Assembly: GCF_036370855.1 (NCBI RefSeq)
Contig: NW_026991398.1
Span: forward strand, 2,914,001 to 2,978,000
Reading direction: 5' to 3'
Length of the DNA: 64,000 nucleotides
DNA from: Dromaius novaehollandiae
Taxonomy: Eukaryota; Chordata; Aves; Casuariiformes; Dromaiidae
The position numbers and the translations under genes are program-made. Shown here in pieces: positions 22,448 through 33,385 of the stretch; position 1 is the first letter of the stretch; each line of letters opens with the position of its first letter. A model generated the notes under the pieces. It was not told the origin of the DNA. It was given only the letters and a program-made list of their open reading frames with translations, and did not search any database.

Positions 22448-23383
22448 TCATTGCTGCTGAACTAGTACCAGCTGAAAGAGTTTCCTCACTGCCTCCTGGA
22501 TCTCCTTGTTCCTCATGCTGTAGATGAGGGGGTTCAGAGTTGGAGGCACCACCGAGTACAGAACAGCCACCACCAGATCCAGAGCTGGGGAGGAGAGGGA
22601 GGGGGGCTTCAGGTAGGCAAACATGCCAGTGCTGACAAACAGGGAGACCACGGCCAGGTGCGGGAGGCACATGGAAAAGGCATTGTGCCAGCCCTGCTCA
22701 GAGGGGATCCTCAGCACGACAGTGAAGATCTGCACGTAGGACACCACAATGAAAATGAAACACCCAAAGAATAAACACGCAGTAACCACAAGAATCCCCA
22801 CTTCCCTAAGGTAAGAGTCTGCGCAGGAGAGCTTGAGGATCTGAGGGATTTCACAGAAGAACTGGTCCACTGTGTTGCCTTGGCAGAGTGGTATTGAAAA
22901 TGTGTTCCCAGTGTGCAGGAGAGCATTGAGAAAACCACTGGCCCAGGCAGCTGCTGCCATTTTGACACAGGCTCTGCTGCCCATGATGGTCCCGTAGTGC
23001 AGGGGTTTGCAGATGGCAACAAAGCGGTCATAGGCCATGACAGTGAGGAGACAATACTCTGCTGAACAAGAGAAAAAGAAGAAAAAGACCTGAGCAACAC
23101 ACCCTAAGTAGGAAATGGCCCTGGTGTCCCACAGGGAATTGGCCATGGATTTGGGAACAGTGGTGGAGATGGTGCCAAGGTCGAGGAGGGAGAGGTTGAG
23201 GAGGAAGAAGTACATGGGGGTGTGGAGGCGGTGATCACAGGCTACAGCTGTGATGATGAGGCCGTTGCCCAGGAGGGCAGCCAAGTAGATGCCCAGGAAG
23301 AGCGAGAAGTGCAAGAGCTGCAGCTCCTGTGTGTCCGTGAATGCCAGGAGGAGGAACTCGTTGAAGGAGCTGCTGTTGGACAT
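22448..23383 (-). CDS. Olfactory receptor, family 14-like (OR2), intact frame with altered coupling motifs
   Basis: A 311-residue odorant GPCR in one exon, beginning MSNSSSFNEFLLLAF with a sequon at Asn3. TM1 has LLGNGLII (37-44). LHTPMYFFLLNLSLLDLG (53-70), the TM3 cysteine 95, extracellular-loop cysteines 167, 177 and 187, SYVQIF (215-220) and NPLIYSMRN (284-292) are all present. Two signature motifs deviate. MAYDRF at 116-121 has Phe where ORs almost always have Tyr. QGWHNAFSMC at 230-239 has Trp and Asn where its paralogues have QGRHKAFSMC, so the basic residue that opens the KAFSTC motif at TM6 is lost. These positions face the G protein in OR-type GPCRs, so weakened coupling is possible, though the frame is complete. 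The start is fixed by paralogue agreement and an acceptor site 28 bp upstream. Confidence 0.93.
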   Translation of the reverse strand: MSNSSSFNEFLLLAFTDTQELQLLHFSLFLGIYLAALLGNGLIITAVACDHRLHTPMYFFLLNLSLLDLGTISTTVPKSMANSLWDTRAISYLGCVAQVFFFFFSCSAEYCLLTVMAYDRFVAICKPLHYGTIMGSRACVKMAAAAWASGFLNALLHTGNTFSIPLCQGNTVDQFFCEIPQILKLSCADSYLREVGILVVTACLFFGCFIFIVVSYVQIFTVVLRIPSEQGWHNAFSMCLPHLAVVSLFVSTGMFAYLKPPSLSSPALDLVVAVLYSVVPPTLNPLIYSMRNKEIQEAVRKLFQLVLVQQQ

Positions 23384-23411
23384 TTAATTCCCCTGGACAC
23401 AGGGAGATTCT

Positions 23412-23497
23412 CTAAGGAAGAAGAGACGTTGACAAGTTAGGACAGACTTCTCTGAGCAAAACTTTCTCATAACCTCCCCCAGACACACACACATTAC
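23412..23497 (-). other. Predicted 5' UTR intron of OR2 (86 bp)
   Basis: On the minus strand: donor GAGAG/GTAATG at 23497, branch-point-like CCTAAC, pyrimidine tract and acceptor CCTTAG at 23412, leaving 28 bp of 5' UTR. OR4 has the same arrangement and length. It differs in length and acceptor context from the 101-bp intron of OR1 and OR3. Confidence 0.5.
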
Positions 23498-26400
23498 CTC
23501 TCCCTGTCTCGGTAGTACTGTCACTGAGCTCCATGGCTTGAGCTGTGGTTTGTGCTGGCTGAGTTTGCCATGAGGAGCAGGGGCCTATGCCCATGGGATC
23601 CAAAGGAGTCAGCCCTGACCTACAGTACCGTGTACATGGAAACAAGGGTAATCAAAATTTATATTCCCAGTTCCAGTCATATTTAATCCACTCATAATAT
23701 TTTAAGGCTTGTTTTCTTTAGCTGGCTCTGTCACATCTTGGAGGTAGAAATCCTCAGCATTGCTGCTGCACTCAGAGGGACCAGCTGTGATTCCAGAGAG
23801 CCAAAAGGATTCTCTCTGGCTTTAGTGCAGAGGCAGGAGAGCTGGCCTGTCTATCTTGTTCTCAGCTGCCCTGTGCTTCCACATCAGAGGTGGAGGATAG
23901 TTGTACTCGTGTTACCCGAAATAGAAACAACACTGCAGAGAGCAGAGGAATCCACTTCCAAAGTGCCCATCAGCACTCTTTCTGAGGGTGTGTGAGGCAG
24001 GTCTCAGCCCTTCCCTTCTAGCCAGCAACACATCAGACTCCTTCCAGCTGCCCACATCCAGCCTCCCAGCAGCATGTCCGTGGCCTCAGTATCTAGGTGG
24101 CTTCTCTATGGGGCACCTAGGTAACTCGCAGCTGCAATGGGAGAGCTGTGGCCTTCTGGAGGGCAGCTGCAGCCCAGCCAGACACCCCAGGGAAATGGCA
24201 GAATGTCCTAAGGATGGGGTGTCCTGACGAGAGAGTGGGCACATTCCCAGCCCCCCACACTGCATTGCCCAGAGCCCCAAAGGCTAGAGGGGCACTTGGG
24301 CACCTCACTGTCAAGGACACGTCTGCATGGCAGGACCTGCAGGGTTAGTGTCTGAACTGCATGAGAAACCCCCCTGCCCAGAGAGTCCAAGCAGAAGGAC
24401 AAGGGCAGCATGGGCAGGTGGGAAACACGGAGCAATACCATGCTATTTGTGCCCAGGGAGGCAGGGACAGGCAGGCACAGAGGGGCACTCAGGAGTGTCT
24501 CCTCTCCTGCATGTCCAGCTGCCGAGGAAACGACTCCTGCCCTGGACCCCACAGCCTTGAGAGCAGGGGGCTGTGCTGGCTGGCAGAGGAGAGGAGGTGC
24601 TGGAGTTGATGGTTCCCTCTCACACCTTGACCATGACTCTGCTGCCTGGAGCCGTCCCTGCGGGCAGCTGTTTCTCTGTCCCCACGTCTCTCCCCTGTCA
24701 GTGCTCACAGACCCCATCCCACCCGCTGGGTGCTCAGCTCTGCCCTGCAGAAACCTCCCGGGGGCAGGACACTGCCCAGGGCACCTTCGTGGTTGCAGGT
24801 GCTATGGAGCAGGGGAGACAAACCTTGGTGAGGCTGGAAAGGTGCTGCTGGCTCTGTCTGCAGGCTGAGGGGTGGAGGAAGGCATTTGCTGAGTGCCTCC
24901 CAGAGCTGCTCCTCTCTCAGTGTCCCTGTTTTGGAGCCTCTGTCCCCTGTCTAAACCTGACAGATCCAATCTCATTTCACCCCACCCAAAGAGAATAAAA
25001 CTGAAAGCACAGACTCCTGACAGCTCCTTCCCTTTCATGTATCCCCTGCTTTGACCTTCCTTTTGGAACGTCCCCTCCAGAAATGTCCTGAGAGTGAGCT
25101 GGAGCTGAGAGCAGCCGTGACCGACACAGCACCCTCTTGACAGGACCTGCCCTGCTGGGCATCTCTCTTCCCACCCAGAGCTTCTCCCCCTGTGCTGTGG
25201 GGAGCTCCCCAGGCAGGCTGAGTGCTGACCCTCGCAGGTGGCAGAGACACTGCTCCAGGCACACAGCACCGTGGGGTGCAGGGACACTGCTGTGAGTTAC
25301 AGCCTTTTGCAGAGCTGTGTGCGTACCCCAGCTCCACAGCCCTGCAGCGTCCCTGCGAGAAGATAACAGGATGCCCTGTCCCTGTGACGGTGTGGCAGGG
25401 AATCCTGCTCTGAAGCATCTCCCCCTCCTCTGCAATGGAGAATCTGGGAGAGTGATCCTTAAAAATCCAGTCATGTGACTGGACAGGTTTCAAGACCTTG
25501 CCAGGAACCTCAGTAGCATTGCCCTGCAGCCAGAGACTTAGCGTGTCAAGGGCTGTGAAGATTTCTCCCACAGTGAGCTCTCCTCTGTCCTCCCACTCCA
25601 CACTGCCTTGCACTTCTCTCTGCCTTCTCTCAGCTCATCTCCTGTCAGCAGCAGCAGGCAGTGCCCGCAGCCCTGCTGCTCTTTGCAGAGGAGCTGCTCC
25701 TGCACACAGCTGTGTCTGGGCAGTGCTGCCAGGTTGCCATGAGCTCCCTCCATCCCAGGAGCCTGGCCACACTCAGGAGCAGAGGCCCAGCTGAAGGCCT
25801 GAATGTCTCTGTCCCTTGTGCTCCCTCCTCCTGGGAAATGTTCCCTGAAGTAGACTAAAATAATCACTGATAGTCCTTCTCTGAACAGTGGAGAGAGACT
25901 GTTTCCAGCATTGCAATTTGTCTCATCAGAGGATGGTTATCTGCAAGAGGTGGAAATGTCCCACTCTGGAAGCACCTATTCCTATCCCTTCACTAGGCAG
26001 GAACCTAAGCTGGGACAAGAAGGGAGTTCATTTACTTATGGTTCAGATGTTAATTCAAATGAGTCAGTTTGGGCTTCTCAGGGTGGTTTAGAAGGCCCGG
26101 GGCTGGAGTAGGATTTAGATCCCTCCTGTCAGCTCCACAAAAAAACACATAGGAAATGGGATTCCCTTTGCCAAAACTGAAGTGAGCACCACAGAGGTGT
26201 CTGCATAGGAGCTGCTTGTCTAAGCTCCCATTGTAATCACTGGAGATGGAGGGTGGGAGTCAGCTGGACACACACAAACACCTGGTGACAGCTGAAGAGA
26301 CAGAGGTGGCCCAAAGCATGTGCCAGAGTCTGCTTGCTCTGATGGTGCAACTATGACACCCACATCCTTCTAGAGCATGAGGTGGGGGCCAGGTGGGGAA

Positions 26401-27190
26401 TTGCCTTGGCCATCTGAAATGACCCTAGATGCCTACTGCAACTAGAGCTCCACTCACTAGCAAGCTGAGGCACAAGCAGATCTGTACAATGCAAACAGCT
26501 AATGCAATTCAGTGCAGACAGTAGATTCAGTGACATAAAGATAGGGCATAGGCAGGGCCATGTCCCATGCCTGGGGTGTCCAGCACAACCACGTCTCTAG
26601 CAAATTCAGCATGGAACCCACAGGAAAGCCATGTCCTTCTGGAGTGGTTGCTGGGAAAGCACCCCAGAGCCTCCCAGGTTTCCTACCAGTGCCCAAACAA
26701 CTGAATCCTTTGCCTTTAAGCAAAGTCCATCCCATCTACATCCAACAGTATTGCATAGACGGAAGGCACATCACACCAAGGTCTCCACTGTAGTCCCTGC
26801 ACTCTCAAACACTTCTAGTTTTTCTCTCCATGAACAACTTCTCACACCCTCAGTTGATATGAACAGGGACTGGGCTAGTGATGTCCACAGGCTGGCTGGA
26901 TCACAGGACATCATGGTCCAGGGAATGTTTCAGTGACACCTTGTCCTTCCTGGAGATCGGTTCCCCTCTGTCACAGGCCCAATGGTGCTGCAGAGTCAGC
27001 TCAGGCAGCCAGCCCCTTCCTGCCATTTCATCACAGCCCAGCTCTGTTTCTCCCTGGCCTTGGGCACTGCAGGGTTTGCTTTTTAGCAACCTCCTTTCAC
27101 CACTACATGGACGCCTGCTATCTATGCAAGCATATCTCTGCTCCGAAGTGGGGCTATAGCACACGTGGTGTCCTTGGCCCTTGGTAACAT
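23498..27190. other. Upstream region of OR2
   Basis: Homologous to 52351-55720 upstream of OR4 over most of its length, and more distantly to the OR3 upstream region. Shared landmarks are TTGCTGCTGCACTCAGAGGG near 23759, and CCCTGCAGAAACCTCCCGGG near 24750. Open frames on both strands (for example 24410-24868 plus and 24208-24717 minus) reappear in the OR4 copy with mostly amino-acid-changing differences, so they look non-coding. The OR2 promoter should lie in the part next to 23.5 kb. From about 25.9 to 27.2 kb the spacer also matches 40.9-42.1 kb and 54.7-55.7 kb. Confidence 0.55.
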
Positions 27191-27224
27191 GTTTCATCAT
27201 GACCGGTCTGCACTCAGTGCCACA

Positions 27225-29580
27225 GCTGAGGCTCTGCAACCCAAATATACACAAATGCATGCAACCTGGGGCACAGGCACAGGCAGATGGAGATGAACGA
27301 GCCAGAAAAGGATGATGTTTTCCTGGATATGGAAATTGCAAATAAGGAGGAACTGATCAGGGATGGGATAGTGTCAGCTTTACCTGCAGTGACCATGAAA
27401 ATGTGGAGTCCCAAATCCTGGAGGGAGTGAGGAAGGACAGTAGCAGAGTACAGACTCTGGACTTCAGAGGAGCAGACTTCCTGGCCTCTTCAGGGGATTT
27501 CTGGGGGATGCCATGGGAGGCAGCTCTGAAGGGCCCAGGAGCTCCAGAGAGTCAACAGGCCTTTAAGGACAGACCTGCCAAGCACAAGGATGGTCCATCC
27601 TGATACTCACTAAAACTAGCAGTCACCTCAGGGGACCCACTTGGCTAAACAGGGACCTCACACCTGAGCTCGAGGGTAATAGGGCAGCATACAGCAGGGC
27701 AAAGAAGCCTGAGGCAAAGGAGGAATTTAGAAATATTGTCCAGCATCATAGGCATGGTGTTAGGGAAGAAAAAAGCTCCCCTATGACTGACACTTGCAGG
27801 GGACGTCAAGGGCATGAAGATGAGCTGCTACTGCTCCAGTAAGAATCAAAGAATAAAAAGGGAAATGTGGCCTCACTGCTAAGTGGGACAGGGAATCCTC
27901 TAGCAGCAGATGCAGATAGGTCTGAGGAACTCAACCCATGGTTAGCTTCCGTTTCCACAAGCAAGGTCTCCTGGGCTGTTGTGCCTTGAGTCAGGACTCC
28001 AGAGGAGAAAAAGAGCCAATGGTGGATGAGGTTAGTGAGGGATTCCTTGTGAGAACTCAAACTACACCAGTCAGTGGGGCTGGATGGGCTGCATACGAGG
28101 ATGCTGTGAGAGCTGACTGCTGTCACTGCAAGGCCACTCGCCACCATCTTTGCAAGGTTGTGGAGATGGGGTGAAGTCCCAATGACTGCAGAAAGGCAAT
28201 TGTTGCATCCACCTTCAAAAACAGCCACAAGGACAACCTGGGGAGCTGCAGGCAGTTCAGCCTCACTTTGGTGAGGAGTGAGTTATGAAATGAATCCTCT
28301 CAGATCACATTTCTGGGCACGTGAAGGAGAAGAAGGTGCCTGGGAACACTTAGCATGGATTTACCCAGGGTAGATTGTGCCACACCAACCTGATTGCCTG
28401 CTATGAATAAATAACTGCATTTGTGGATGGAGAAGAGTAAATGTCTTTTACCCAGACTTCAGCAAGGTGTTTGACACTGTCTCCCACAATATTCTTGTAT
28501 GCACGTTAGAATGTTACAGTCAAGAAGAGTAGACACCCAGATGGGTAAAAAGCTGCTTGGATGGTCAGAGGGCAGTGGTGAATGGGTAGCACTCTTCCTG
28601 GAGGACAGAGAGAACTGCAGCACCATTGATGTCTCCAGGAACTTGTCTCATTTATCATCTGTACTAATTACATGCAGGAGGCAACAGTCATCATGCTTGT
28701 AGATGATCCCAAACTGGAGGCTGGGAGGCCCAGCCATATGCTTGAGGGCTGCCATTCAGAGGGACCTGGACAGGCAGGAGGAATGGGCTGTCAGGAACCT
28801 CATGGAATTCAACAAGGACAAATGCCAGGTCTTGCACCTGGGAGAAATCAACACCCCACAGTGTTACAGGCTGGGGCCTGAGTGCCTGGGGAGCAGCTCT
28901 GTGGAAAAGGACCTGAGGGTCCTGGGTGACAGAGGCAAAATATGAGCCAGCAGCGTTGCCTGGCAGCAAAGAAGGCTGGAAGCATCGTGGTCTGTCTGAG
29001 CAGGAGCACAGCCAGGAGGTCAAGAGAAATGATGATCGCCTTCCAGTCAGTGTTCATTAGACCACCTGGAGAATATTGCATCCAGTTTCGGGTTCCCAGA
29101 ACAAGAGAGAGGCTGATAATTGGGAGCAAATTCGGCTGAGGGTCCTCGCAGTAGTTGGGGAGCTGGTCTGTGAGGTTGGTCACCTGCTCTGTGAGGAAAT
29201 GGGGCTTGTTCAGCTTGCAGAAGAGATGGCTTTGGAGGGATCTCATAGCAGCCTTCCAATGGCTACGAGGAGGTCACCTAGAAGATGGAGCCAGGCTCTT
29301 CACCAGAGTGCAGTGGGAGGACAAGAAACAATGGGCATAAGTTGAAAGAAGAGATGTTCATGCAGGACATAAGGAAAAGCTTTTCCACTATGAGGATGGT
29401 CAAGATTTGGAAGTGGTTGCCCAGAGAGGCTGTGCAGCCTCCTGCCTTGGAGGTTTCCAAGACCAGACTGGCTGAAGGCCAGAGCCACCTGGTCTGACCC
29501 CAGAGCTGACCCTGCTGTGAGCAAGGAGATTGGGCTACAGACCTCCTGAGGTCCTCTCCACCTCAATCCCCAAGACAGCC
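27225..29580 (+). repeat. CR1 LINE remnant, copy B (longest)
   Basis: Decayed CR1 ORF2 in several frames. FSKVFDTVSHNILV is read at about 28463-28502, VDDPKLE at about 28689-28709 (catalytic aspartates with a T-to-P change after them), LQRDLDRQEEWAVRNLMEFN near 28748-28810, then MSQQRCLAAKKAGSIVVCLS near 28942, and a C-terminal stretch up to about 29495. This is the most complete CR1 in the window, but it is full of stops and frameshifts. It marks the start of the second duplication unit. Confidence 0.85.
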
Positions 29581-29764
29581 CGGATCAATCCTTTACCTCA
29601 CTTTTAGTTTGCTAGAAATTTTTTCTTCCCCTCCTTCTCAGTTTGTCTCCTTTACCATCCTGATCCCTTCCCCTACAATCAGCCCACTCCTGCTTACTCC
29701 TAACTCATTGGTGCTGTATTGGTTTCTTTTTTGTTTGTTTCTTTGTCTTTTATTTTTCTTTTGA

Positions 29765-30080
29765 CACAGGAGGAGCTAAAGTTCAGAAGGATCTTGAGGA
29801 ACTCGGGTGATTTGGACAACAGGTACCTCATGAAGATTTACAAGAGAAGTGTCAAGTCCCGTGCATAGGCAGGAATAAACCTGTCCATGAGGAGAGGTTG
29901 AGGGACCTGGGCTTCTTTAGCCCGCTGAAGTGCAGGCAAAGGGCAGTAGAATAGGAGGCTGTGACTGCTTGAAGGGTGGTTTCAGAGATGCTGGAGCTTT
30001 TCTCGGTAGTGGGAAACAGCATGAGAAGGGGAAAGAGCCACAAACAGCAGCTTGAGAGATTCAGACTGGACTTCAGGTAA
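29765..30080 (+). repeat. CR1 LINE remnant, second C-terminal piece
   Basis: After a T-rich gap, the sequence reads like LRDLGFFSPLKCRQR near 29898-29945, again the C-terminal part of CR1 ORF2. It matches the tail pieces at about 2640-2880 and 57330-57540. So each unit carries CR1 sequence of the same C-terminal region twice, suggesting two ancestral insertions. Confidence 0.65.
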
Positions 30081-30084
30081 AAAG

Positions 30085-32613
30085 AATGTGACTCCTAGGG
30101 TAGTGCTGTGGTGCTACAGGTCACCCAGAGGGAGTCTGTGATCAGCCCTTGGCTTTGTGTGTCAAGGAAAAGCAAGTGAGGACAGGGAGACATCAGGAGA
30201 GGTCAGGAGATCCCAGGGTGAGAGCAAGGTGGGGAAGCAGGTTGGGTATCTACAGTCTGCAATGAAACAGGCACAGGCATGGGAAAGCATAGGATGGCCC
30301 AAGGTGGAGATGGCTGAGTGCCAGCAGAGCTAGGTCTTTGTCCTCTTGGCTATGGCTGGTGTCTCTGCCACCGAGGCCCACGAGAAGACACCATTCCTTA
30401 AAGCACTGTGGCCTTGCTGCCTCCTCGTCCCCTGGGGAGCCCAGGAGGTGCCGTATCATGGTCCTGCACTCGGCATTGCACACCCCAACCCGCACACTGC
30501 CCCCAGGAAGAGCCCTGAGCAATGCATGATGGAAAGGATCACCTTGCCCAGGGGCTGGCTGTCAGTGCCTGACTGCTCTGCTTGATAACACACATCCAGG
30601 TTGACTTGGCATCACAGCCACCTGCACATTGCCTTTGCCTACCTGCAATCAGGGCCTCCAGGTTTCTGCTCTAATCAGCCCCTGGGGACACTTTCTTGGT
30701 AATTGCCCTCAGTGGGACCTGTTAGCACTCCAAGAAACCTGGGATTTGCTTCTGACTCCAACTACTTGAGAGGTTTGTTCAGTCTCTTCTCAGCATCTGT
30801 GGTTCATGGGCTCAGCACCAAATACACCTCAGGGGTCATTAAAATGCAAAAAACCCTAAGGAGCCATGACTCTGCATAATTTTCTTCAGTTCTTCAAGTC
30901 TTGTGTGGCTAATTGGGAAGCTTTCAGGAGAATATTGAAATTAGGCAGATTTCAATGAGCACCTGAAGAAGAAAGATGTCTGCTTTTTAAGCTTTCTTTA
31001 TTCTTCAGTTTTTAGAATAAGCGATACCCACATTCTCCAATTCACACTGACCCACTAGGTCTCCTAATCAAGTCTGGACATACAGGACAAGCAGTGTTTT
31101 TGATAGGAGACATGTATGGACAACCTTCCTCCCCAGCTCCCCAGCCCTGCCAGTTCCCTCATCAGCCACTGGGGACTTAGAGCACTCTGGTTAAAATCTA
31201 ACCTTTTTCCTCTCAAGTCTGTAGCTGAAGGTTACAATTCATGTGCATCAATTCCCACCTGCTTTCTGTAGAGAACTAGCTGCAAAGAGACACAGAAGGA
31301 TTTGTCTTAATTGCAAACAAACAAAATAAAATTTGAAAGTGTTATAAGAAGTAAAATACACTCCTCAACTGTATGTTAAGTCCAAGCTGCCTCCAGTGAG
31401 CTCCACTGCCCACAAGACATAACCTTCCTTGAAATGTTTTTGACAGATAGATAGGAAAGGATAGACAAGAAGCAGAACAAAGAAGCTGGCTAAAGAAACA
31501 GTGAGACTGCTGAAAGATGAGGCAAGCTTCAGAATCCCAGAAGCTCAGATCAGGAACTGGAGGGCTGAGAGGTATCTGAATGATAAAGAGCAAGGGGAGG
31601 AGGAAAACTGTGAAACGATGGAAAGTGCATATGTCCAGAGAGTCTGATGCAAAGAGGGCTTTAGAAATGGCTAATTTAATCAGGACACATGGAAATATGT
31701 GAGAGATCACTGAGATTACATCCACAGCCTAATAGACAGAGCAGTGAAAACACAAGGTCAAGGGCAGATCAATATTTCTTCTCCCGAGATTAAGACCCTT
31801 CCTGAAGATTTCCACTATTTCATCATAGCAAGACATTGACATTAAAATTGATCATTTGAGCTGATGAAAGTGGGCTCATATCTTTGAAATGTTGAAAAAC
31901 AGCTCTTCACCTTTCCAGGCAGAGCTCAGGTGTCCAACCACAAGGTACCTGCCTGGGCCTGGCAGCTCTTGCGGGGGACCTGTGGGAGACAGGAGCCCCT
32001 GGGAGCTACAGAGGGAGGCTGGGCAGAGGGGACCAGGGCACCTGCAACGGCACCACATGTCCATGACCCTGTGACTGCATCCCATCCCAGCTCTGAAAAT
32101 CTCTTTCCTTTAAAAAAAAAAAGAAATAGAAAAAGAAAAAATACAACACCCCCCTAAAGGACCATTATATTAAGAAAAAAGAGAATAAATCAAGAAAGAT
32201 AATAAGGACACAAAAACAATTAAAGATGAAAAGTATAACAGAACATTTATTTGCTTTAAATCTTTTTCTTCATTTCTTTCTTGTTACATTTTCAATGTCA
32301 TTTTCTGAACACTTCTGTTATAATCAGGCCTACACCATTAAACAAGATATTTTTGTGTCTCGCACAGATCCCAGTGCCCCAACACCACCCCCTGCCCATG
32401 GATGTCCGTGCCACCTCTCACTCTTTGCACAGAGCATGTCACACAGTGAGGTATCAACCGATAGAGGAAAGGAGGGGGAACAGCTTCAAGGAAACACTGT
32501 TTTTTTGGATGGCCAAATGTGCACAAATCTCAACATACCTGTGTTAGAGTGATGTCTCATAGGTGTCCCACTGAATCTAGCCACCCTGCCTTTTCATTCC
32601 CTGCACCCTCAAT
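30085..32613. other. Segment A, copy 2
   Basis: Matches 2870-5475 and 57540-59945, with the same landmark order and an A-rich run near 32105-32150. It stops abruptly at 32613, right at the boundary of a minus-strand LTR, and the later part of segment A is missing. No gene is seen. Confidence 0.6.
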
Positions 32614-33385
32614 TGTTATAGAAGGTTCAGCTCGCTGGCCACCATAACAGGGCCCAAGACTAGGTTCCTGCTGAAAAAGTCTGGAGCCAAATGAAAGCAA
32701 ATTAAATAATTAAATTTTAATGATGCACATGCAATAATTACAGCTCAAGCTGGGTGCCTTTGAAGAGGGACCCTGAACAAAGAAATCCTTGGGCAATTAT
32801 AACTTTTCAACTTAAGTTTCCCACCCCTTACACAGTAGTTTGGACCAATAGCAGTATTCAGGTCTGGGGTCTCCTGCTCCTTATTGGGTCTCATTGTTGT
32901 CCCTAGGCAGGCTGTTTTTTTTTTTTTTTCCTTATTTTTACTGTTGCAGTTTCTGCTGATGGATTTCTGTCTGCTTCCTTCGTTCCTTGTTGGGTCCTGC
33001 CATTGTCTCTCAAGGTCCCAAGGAGGAGGTAATTCCAGACCACAACGATTAACACTCCCCCAGCAGTGAGAGCAGGCTTTCTTTCTCAAGGTCTCAAGGT
33101 CCTGGTGCCCAAGCAGGCCTTATTTCAAAGTCTCGACATCCTCCCTTTTGGAGCGTGAGACACAGTGTGAGACTCCCTTATCTTCCCAGCCTGAACCATT
33201 CTGGGGCCCATTCTTACCAAACTAGGTGAAAGTTCCTCATGTTCTCTGAGTGCAGCCGAAGGCTTCAGCAAATTTAGCTCCTCATGTTAAGCAAGTTTTA
33301 TAGAAGCTGTGCTAAGCGGCTCCCTCTAGACAGTTTCAGTTCAGTAAGTTTCCTAATGCTGTGCACTTGGGCCTGATTTATAACA
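32614..33385 (-). mobile_element. LTR of an endogenous retrovirus, minus strand, 772 bp, no target duplication
   Basis: On the minus strand it runs from TGTTATAAATC to CTATAACA, with 7-bp perfect inverted termini (TGTTATA / TATAACA). Its centre is clearly related to the solo LTR at 11328-12389: shared pieces are GCCGCTTAGCACA-like, GCTAAATTTGCTGAAGCCTT and the AGGATGTC/GACATCCTCC region. The first and last parts differ, so it is another subfamily. The flanking bases do not repeat (CTCAAT on the left, GGTTTT on the right). The left flank is segment A, whereas the right flank continues the G block as at 19150. This suggests a rearrangement through the LTR. Confidence 0.7.

Noticed and set aside
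22110-22670. 186-codon minus-strand frame overlapping the end of OR2
   Set aside because: It runs out of frame over the OR2 coding exon, and similar frames overlap OR1 and OR3. It is a shadow of OR codon structure, not a separate gene.
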